A stretch of DNA of 64,000 nucleotides. Origin: Collinsella sp. Its GTDB lineage: Bacteria > Actinomycetota > Coriobacteriia > Coriobacteriales > Coriobacteriaceae. Position 1 is the stretch's first letter. Each line of letters begins with the position of its first letter. Positions 58,968 to 64,000 of this stretch are shown piece after piece. The DNA lies in assembly GCA_019413925.1 (NCBI GenBank), contig DXMY01000011.1, positions 1 through 64,000 of the forward strand, read 5' to 3'. The notes below the pieces were generated by a model that ran no database searches, was not told where the DNA came from, and saw only the letters and a program-made list of their open reading frames with translations. Made by a program: the position numbers and the translations under genes.

Positions 58968-59045
58968 CGCGCTCCCCTCTCGCAAGCTCCTAAATTCGTA
59001 CCGTGTCATTTTAGCCCAGGGTCCCACCGCGCGCCAACGATGTCA

Positions 59046-61349
59046 TCACGACCGTTGGCATCGCATCGTAAAGCCCTTCGTGGTCGGCGTGATAGTGATA
59101 TCCCCCAGTTCGATGGTGCACGCAAAGCCCCCACCGGCCACTCGAACCGCATCCACGCACTCGTCGCTGGGATGACCATATCGATTCCCCTCGCCGGCGC
59201 TTGCAATGGATAGCTCGGGTCTCAAGACGCCCAGCAACTCGCCGTCGACCGAGACCTTCGAGCCGTGATGCCCCAACTTAAGCACATCGATATCCCCCAC
59301 CTCCTGCACAAACTCACGTTCCTGGTCAAGCTCGGCATCGCCGGTCAGCAGCATACGCAAGCGCTTTCCTTCCTGCGCAAAGGTGAGTAGCAAGACAAGC
59401 GAGTCCTCGTTCCCCTCTCCATCCACAGAATCGAACGGCCACATCACGCGGGCGCGAAACGTCCCGATGTCGAGGGTATCTCCCCACCTCACCTGGCGAT
59501 ATGAAACGCCGGGGCGGTTTAGAACCTGCGCGGGCGCATCCTCGAGCGCGTCGGCCGCCACGGCTATGGTCCCAACCGAAAACTGTTCCAGCACTGCGGG
59601 CAGGCCGCCCCAATGGTCCTCATCCCAATGCGTTACAAAGACGGCATCGATATGATGCACATTGTTTCGAACGAGCGCGGTGACCACCCGCTCATCGAGC
59701 CCGCTATCCACGAGCACCGCCGTCGAGCCCTGCCGAACCAAGATCGCATCGGCCTGTCCCACGTCCAGGACCGTCACGGAAGGTGGGGCGAATCGATCCC
59801 AATAGACATACGGGAGCGCCGCCAGAAAGACCAAACACGCGAGCCCCGCCGCCATGGGGCGAGCACGGGGACGAGGCCACCAAACCAGCAAGATCGCGAG
59901 GGCCATCGGAACAAGGAAAACCTCTATCGAGTCGGGCGGCACGCTCACCGATGCGCCCGGTATCGCAGCAAGGAGCTGCTCAAAGAAAAGCGCACAGCGA
60001 GCGGCGATCATGGGCACCAAGAGCGCCCAAGGCCGCAACAAAGGTACAAGCGATAAGGGCGCCAGCACGACCGAGACGGCAAGCAGTACACTCACCACGG
60101 GGCCAATGAGCGCATTCGCGAGCGGTGCGATCAGTGAAAACGTCCCAAAGGCCGGAATCGTGATGGGCAACGTCGCCAACTGCGAGCATAACGTGACGGA
60201 GATCATACCGGCCACAGCCGACGGCACACCAAGCTCACCCAGGGCGAAGGTGGCATAGGGGCAAAAACACAAGATGGCGAAGACACTCACGCACGATAAC
60301 TGAAAGCCCATCTCGAACAGCACCGTCGGACGCAGCAGCACAAAGATCGACATGGTCATGAAAAGCGCGGAAAGGCCATGGCGACGACGTCCGGCACCGT
60401 TGACGGCAAGCGTTGCGAACACCATGCAGCACGCGCGCACGGCCGATGACGAGGCACCGGTAAAGGCAGTGTAGGACACAAGCGCGGCCGCAAGCATCGC
60501 ACGCTGCAGCCCACGCGGACAACGCGTCTTTTGCAATGCGGTCTCGAGCACAAAGCCCACGATCGACAAGTGGCTGCCCGAGACGGCGATGAGATGAGCC
60601 GTGCCCGTTACCGAAAACCAATCGCACGCCGGCTGCGCGCGCAGCTCGGAAGAACGGCCGCAGACGACACCGGCGATGAGCGCACGGGCGGGATCGGCAA
60701 CGGGATCGACGGCATCGAGGAGCGCGCTACGAAATCGAAGCAACAAGCTCGGCGAGCCGCCTTGAATCGATACGATCCGGACGGCCTTGACCTTTCTCAC
60801 CTCGCCGCGCAAAACGCGCGAACGCCCATAGGAATCATTCGAAAAGGGCAAGATTCGCCCAATCACCCGAACGCGACAGCCGGCATCGAGGCTTCGGCCA
60901 CACGAAAGGCGAACTGCCCCCAATCGCTTCCCTTTTGCATAGGCATCGCAGGTGTAGGAATAGATCTCCTCGTTAATGGATGGGTCACCCTGCACCACAA
61001 ATTCAAGGGAGCTTGCCGCCCGTCCGTCGAAAGCGCGCGAAGCGTGCAGCGCACTTGCGGACCACAATGCAGAAACCAGTGCGCCCGCAACGACACCGAC
61101 CGACGCGGCATAGATTCCTCGTTTCCATCGCGCTACCCAGGGGCATGCTTTGCCCAATGCAGCGAGCGTCACGGCAAATACCGATAAGAACCAAAATGTC
61201 CTTATGTCCCACGAGCCCTCGCCAAGCAGGACATCGGCAGCCGCATTAAGAACCAACGCGCTCGCCCCGGCAAGGCCTGCAAAGAACGCCGCCAACCACG
61301 GAATCAAAGGACGAGGCGGCATTTCGCGCTCGCGCTCGCGCACATTCAT
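59046..61349 (-). CDS. comEC: Competence channel protein ComEC
   Basis: ComEC forms the inner-membrane channel for DNA uptake. The 767-residue protein has the N-terminal DUF4131 region with membrane helices and a soluble OB-like part, the competence domain (residues about 225-480, opening LIAGVVCGRSSEL, then LIAVSGSHLSIVG), and a C-terminal metallo-beta-lactamase-like domain (LDVGQADAILVRQG, THWDEDHWGGLP, LKLGHHGSKVS) with the metal ligands kept. I take ATG 61349, which overlaps the original comEA stop as ATGA. The gene looks intact although comEA ahead of it carries a stop codon. Confidence 0.94.
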   Translation of the reverse strand: MNVREREREMPPRPLIPWLAAFFAGLAGASALVLNAAADVLLGEGSWDIRTFWFLSVFAVTLAALGKACPWVARWKRGIYAASVGVVAGALVSALWSASALHASRAFDGRAASSLEFVVQGDPSINEEIYSYTCDAYAKGKRLGAVRLSCGRSLDAGCRVRVIGRILPFSNDSYGRSRVLRGEVRKVKAVRIVSIQGGSPSLLLRFRSALLDAVDPVADPARALIAGVVCGRSSELRAQPACDWFSVTGTAHLIAVSGSHLSIVGFVLETALQKTRCPRGLQRAMLAAALVSYTAFTGASSSAVRACCMVFATLAVNGAGRRRHGLSALFMTMSIFVLLRPTVLFEMGFQLSCVSVFAILCFCPYATFALGELGVPSAVAGMISVTLCSQLATLPITIPAFGTFSLIAPLANALIGPVVSVLLAVSVVLAPLSLVPLLRPWALLVPMIAARCALFFEQLLAAIPGASVSVPPDSIEVFLVPMALAILLVWWPRPRARPMAAGLACLVFLAALPYVYWDRFAPPSVTVLDVGQADAILVRQGSTAVLVDSGLDERVVTALVRNNVHHIDAVFVTHWDEDHWGGLPAVLEQFSVGTIAVAADALEDAPAQVLNRPGVSYRQVRWGDTLDIGTFRARVMWPFDSVDGEGNEDSLVLLLTFAQEGKRLRMLLTGDAELDQEREFVQEVGDIDVLKLGHHGSKVSVDGELLGVLRPELSIASAGEGNRYGHPSDECVDAVRVAGGGFACTIELGDITITPTTKGFTMRCQRS

Positions 61350-62056
61350 ATGCAAATGCAATCTTTGATCTTGGCGAACTTCTTCTCGCCGATGCCCGAG
61401 ACCCGCATCAGGTCTTCAATCGAGGTAAATGGTCCGTTTTGCGTACGCTCATCGATAATCGACTGGGCCATGGAGGGACCGACGCCCGAGAGCGTCTACA
61501 GTTCGGCGGCGTTCGCCGTATTGATATTTACCAGATTGCTCACGACGGATGCACTGGCAGACGCCTCACCGGGTCCAGATCCAGCGACGTCGCTAACCGT
61601 CTGCTGCTCTCCTACGTGCGGCACATAAATCTTCTGTCCGTCGACTACTCTAGAAGCTCGATTAAGGCCCGCGACATCGGCCTCGGGCGTAAGCCCGCCG
61701 GCAGCATCAATCGCCTGTGCCACGCGTGCGCCTTCCCGCAGGCGATAGACGCCCGGCGTCACCACGGCCCCGCCAACATCGACATAGACCTCACTGGCCG
61801 CACTTGCCCTTTTCGAATCACTCGAAGGATCGCCATCATCAGAAGCGTCCTCAGAACCCGTATCCGCCCGCTCAACCGACGTGGCATCACGCTCAAACGT
61901 CACCCCATCGGATTCGCCGCCCAATGTTGCCATCGCCAACCCACTCGCCATCGCAATAACGACAAGCATCGCCACGACCACCACCTTGTGCTCGAGCAGC
62001 TTTCCCGCCCAGCGATCCATACGTTTGACCCGTTCATGTTGTTCGCGCTGTGCCAT
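61346..62056 (-). pseudogene. comEA: Competence DNA receptor ComEA, interrupted by an in-frame TAG
   Basis: ComEA binds incoming DNA outside the membrane. The protein has an N-terminal membrane anchor (residues about 24-46), an acidic Ser/Asp linker, a SLBB domain (YVDVGGAVVTPGVYRL to KIYVPHVGE) and the beginning of the helix-hairpin-helix domain (NINTANAAEL). There a TAG at 61496-61498 stops it, while the same frame continues with TLSGVGPSMAQSIIDERT, NGPFTSIEDLM, VSGIGEKKFAKIK and ends at 61346 in an ATGA overlap with comEC. Family members have Gln here, so CAG to TAG is the simple explanation. The start is ATG 62056 behind GGGAGGTG. The stopped product lacks DNA binding. Confidence 0.88.
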
Positions 62057-62133
62057 AGCAAACACCTCCCAACACTATCGTGTCAGGCGAGAGGGGTCGC
62101 GACGACTGGGTTCGCACATCGTCGCTCACGGTC

Positions 62134-62155
62134 TAACCAAAACCCGACCAAAACC
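62134..62155 (-). promoter_or_regulatory. TTTGGTC-type repeat upstream of comEA-comEC
   Basis: On the minus strand two units GGTTTTGGTCG and GGTTTTGGTTA follow each other at 11-base spacing. The 16-mer CCAAAACCCGACCAAA (plus strand, 62137-62152) matches the site upstream of recA at 15 of 16 positions. It lies 80-100 bases before the comEA start. No clear core promoter was found between. Confidence 0.55.
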
Positions 62156-62227
62156 TTGCGGAAAAGTGTCCATTTATTCAAGCACGCGTCGTTAAATGAA
62201 CAATTTGGAAGCAAACGCCCGGATAGC

Positions 62228-62260
62228 AAAAGGCCGACGATGCAAAAACATCGCCGGCCT
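62228..62260 (-). terminator. Terminator of thiI
   Basis: AGGCCGACGATG and CATCGCCGGCCT form a 12-position stem with one mismatch and a six-base loop; on the minus strand it is followed by TTTTGCT. It lies 11 bases past the thiI stop. Confidence 0.85.
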
Positions 62261-62270
62261 ATGCAACAAA

Positions 62271-63515
62271 TTACTCGTGATATTGGTAAATCTCACGCGG
62301 AGCGAGCTCCGAATGTTTGCGTTTTAAGGTCTTGGGGGCCTTATACGTGTTGCTGCCAAAATCGATATACTCGGTCTGTTTGAGCAGGCGCTCGATCATC
62401 TCCTCGTGATCGAACAGCTCCCAGGCCTCATGCACGGCATCGAGCTTGGCATGCGTCTCGGGACGACGCGGCATAAAGAGCGTGCAGCAATCGGGCGCCG
62501 CCTCGGTCGAGATATCAAACGTGCCGATCTCCTGGGCACGCGCGATGATCTCCTGCTTATCAGAACCAATGAGCGGACGGAACACGGGAATCTTCACGGC
62601 TTCGTTGACGGCCATGATGTTCTCGAGCGTCTGGGAGGCGACCTGACCAAGCGACTCGCCCGTCACAATGGCCTTAGCGCCCTCGATATGCGCGATGCGC
62701 TCAGCAACCGAATACATAATACGGCGATACATGATCACACGCAGGTTGCTGGGACAGGTGACCGAAATCTCGCGCTGGCAGTCGCCGAATGGCACAACAT
62801 ACAGACGGCCGATCTGGACACCCGGCTCAAGGGCGCGAATGATATCCTGCACCAGATACTCGCTGGTATCTGGCGTCTGCGGACGACCGGAAAAATGCAC
62901 CGGCACGCACACGGCTCCGCGACGCGCGAGCATCCAGGTCGCCACCGGCGAGTCGATACCCGATGACAACAGGGTCACGACCTTGCCGGCAGAGCCCACC
63001 GGCAGACCGCCCACACCGCGCTCAGAGCGCGCGTACACATAAACGCTGCCCTGAACAACCAGCACGTGCACCATCGCGTCGGGATCGTGCATCTGGACCT
63101 TTTTATCAGGGAACGCCTCGCACAGCACCTCGCCAACCTGTCGATTGATATCAATCGAGGTGAGTTCGTAATCGGTGTTAGAGCGCTTGGCATGTACCTT
63201 AAACGAGTCGAAGGGGCCAAACTCACGCAGCGCCTTTACAGCAGCCGCGCAGTACTCCTGCGGGTCGCGATTGGTGTGGTAGGCCAGGGAGACACGAGCA
63301 ACGCCGGGGACGGTGCGGATGACACGCGCCGCCTCGTCGGCCTGATGCTCGTTAAAGGTCACGAGGATATAACCGGAAATTCGAGACACGGCGTTCACGG
63401 AAAAGGCGGCCAAAGCCGCCTTAATGTTATCCATGAGGATATGCTCAAAATGTGCGCGGTTCTTGCCTTTCAGTCCAACCTCGTGATAGTGGACCAGGCA
63501 GACGCGAGCTGCCAT
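62271..63515 (-). CDS. thiI: tRNA 4-thiouridine synthase ThiI
   Basis: ThiI adenylates uridine 8 of tRNA and transfers sulfur from a cysteine desulfurase. The 414-residue protein has an N-terminal ferredoxin-like and THUMP domain (residues about 5-170) and a PP-loop ATPase with LLSSGIDSPVA (near 186), the TGESLGQVASQT block and a CCTLFMPRRPETHAKL stretch. The C-terminal rhodanese domain of the enterobacterial enzyme is absent, as in most Gram-positives. The start abuts the rpoZ stop with no gap, so the two are coupled. Confidence 0.95.
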   Translation of the reverse strand: MAARVCLVHYHEVGLKGKNRAHFEHILMDNIKAALAAFSVNAVSRISGYILVTFNEHQADEAARVIRTVPGVARVSLAYHTNRDPQEYCAAAVKALREFGPFDSFKVHAKRSNTDYELTSIDINRQVGEVLCEAFPDKKVQMHDPDAMVHVLVVQGSVYVYARSERGVGGLPVGSAGKVVTLLSSGIDSPVATWMLARRGAVCVPVHFSGRPQTPDTSEYLVQDIIRALEPGVQIGRLYVVPFGDCQREISVTCPSNLRVIMYRRIMYSVAERIAHIEGAKAIVTGESLGQVASQTLENIMAVNEAVKIPVFRPLIGSDKQEIIARAQEIGTFDISTEAAPDCCTLFMPRRPETHAKLDAVHEAWELFDHEEMIERLLKQTEYIDFGSNTYKAPKTLKRKHSELAPREIYQYHE

Positions 63516-63797
63516 TTAGGCTTCAACAACCTTGTGGCCGAGTGCCTTCTCGTAACGGGCCTCGTCGTAGGAGATATCGCCGTCGACGATCTCGTCCATA
63601 GCCATCGAGATGGTATCGGCGCCGGAGAGCGCAATGGTGATGTCGTCGACATCCTGGACGGCGAGCACGCGATTGTGCTGGCCACGCAACATGCTGTTAA
63701 TGTCGCAGGCGCGCTTGGAGGCAAGCGAAGCGAGCAGGAAGCGGTTGTGATCGGTCTTCTCCAGAAGATCGTCAATGCAAGGCTTTACAACGGACAC
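63516..63797 (-). CDS. rpoZ: RNA polymerase subunit omega
   Basis: Omega helps assemble RNA polymerase around beta'. The 93-residue protein has the core pattern IDDLLEKTDHNRFLLASLASKRACDINSML followed by a helix with SYDEARYEKALGHKV, fitting the family. It starts with GTG at 63797, five bases after the gmk stop. The gmk-rpoZ order is conserved across Gram-positives. Confidence 0.9.
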   Translation of the reverse strand: MSVVKPCIDDLLEKTDHNRFLLASLASKRACDINSMLRGQHNRVLAVQDVDDITIALSGADTISMAMDEIVDGDISYDEARYEKALGHKVVEA

Positions 63798-63802
63798 GGA
63801 CC

Positions 63803-64000
63803 TCAGATCCTTTCATGCATATCGAGAACGCGAACGAGCTCATCGGTCGCGCGGTCGAGATCGTCATTCACCACGACGTCGTCGTAGCGGTCGGCAAGGG
63901 CAAGTTCATCGGCAGCGTTTGCCATACGCAGCTCGATCGTCTCGGGCGTCTCGGTACCACGACCGACAAGACGCTCACGAAGCACCTCGAGCGAGGGCGG
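63803..64000 (-). CDS. gmk: Guanylate kinase, C-terminal part
   Basis: Gmk phosphorylates GMP to GDP. Only the last 65 residues are inside the window; the frame runs off the right edge. Recognisable are [18 protein letters not shown] (the lid and the C-terminal end of the GMP-binding part), [19 protein letters not shown] and [18 protein letters not shown], all standard for Gmk. The gene is followed by rpoZ and thiI. Confidence 0.93.
   Translation of the reverse strand, partial: PPSLEVLRERLVGRGTETPETIELRMANAADELALADRYDDVVVNDDLDRATDELVRVLDMHERI

Overview
The window reads as a chromosomal segment of a high-GC Gram-positive bacterium, most likely a member of the Coriobacteriia such as Collinsella (inference from gene content and order; no 16S gene is present). 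It mixes actinobacterial neighbourhoods (lexA facing a LysM protein and nrdR; a pgsA-like gene followed by a GarA-type FHA gene and a MerR gene) with Firmicutes-type ones (pgsA-cinA-recA-rny-spoVS-miaB). Almost everything is core housekeeping, densely packed with 1-4 base overlaps. No insertion sequence, CRISPR array, rRNA gene or prophage was seen.

Layout. 1-7223 (+): end of der, plsY, gpsA, rpe, a cysteine desulfurase, a Nif3-family gene, a zinc-ribbon gene and coaBC. 7304-7380: tRNA-Pro(GGG) with promoter and terminator. 7420-12716 (-): a very GC-rich accessory island with a lantibiotic-immunity-type ABC transporter, a YxeA-like protein, a response regulator and a broken sensor kinase. 13113-17974 (+): a PgsA-like enzyme, a GarA-like FHA protein, a MerR regulator, apt, an NlpC/P60 hydrolase and DegV. 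18048-21172: a DUF1836 regulator and trxB (-), then a diglucosyl/MGDG-type glycosyltransferase (+). 21566-24470: dut, nrdR and a LysM protein (-) divergent from lexA and a membrane acyltransferase (+), with LexA boxes between. 24455-42550 (-): hflX, miaA, miaB, spoVS, a GHKL ATPase, rny, recX, recA, cinA, pgsA, rimO, yajQ, a RodZ-like gene, ftsK and rnjA. 43198-64000 (-): pnp, rpsO, recO, era, dgkA, ybeY, phoH, mtaB, two dnaJ genes, hemW, dusB, lepA, rpsT, holA, comEC, a broken comEA, thiI, rpoZ and the end of gmk.

Themes. RNA processing and decay are concentrated here: RNase Y, RNase J, PNPase, YbeY, MiaA/MiaB/MtaB, DusB and ThiI. The SOS response is represented by lexA, its divergent LysM-nrdR-dut set and recA, each next to good LexA boxes. 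Competence/recombination appears as recA, comEA, comEC and holA.

Most unusual: (i) two composite elements (21186-21550 and 42739-43151), each a pair of long near-perfect palindromes in opposite orientation whose loops are family-conserved while the 29-40 bp arms are locus-specific, around a central segment that appears related between the two loci; (ii) a near-identical 26-bp operator-like site upstream of both degV and the DUF1836 regulator; (iii) a shared phased TTTGGTC-type motif upstream of recA and of comEA-comEC; (iv) an in-frame amber codon in comEA and a deletion/frameshift removing the second membrane helix of the island sensor kinase.
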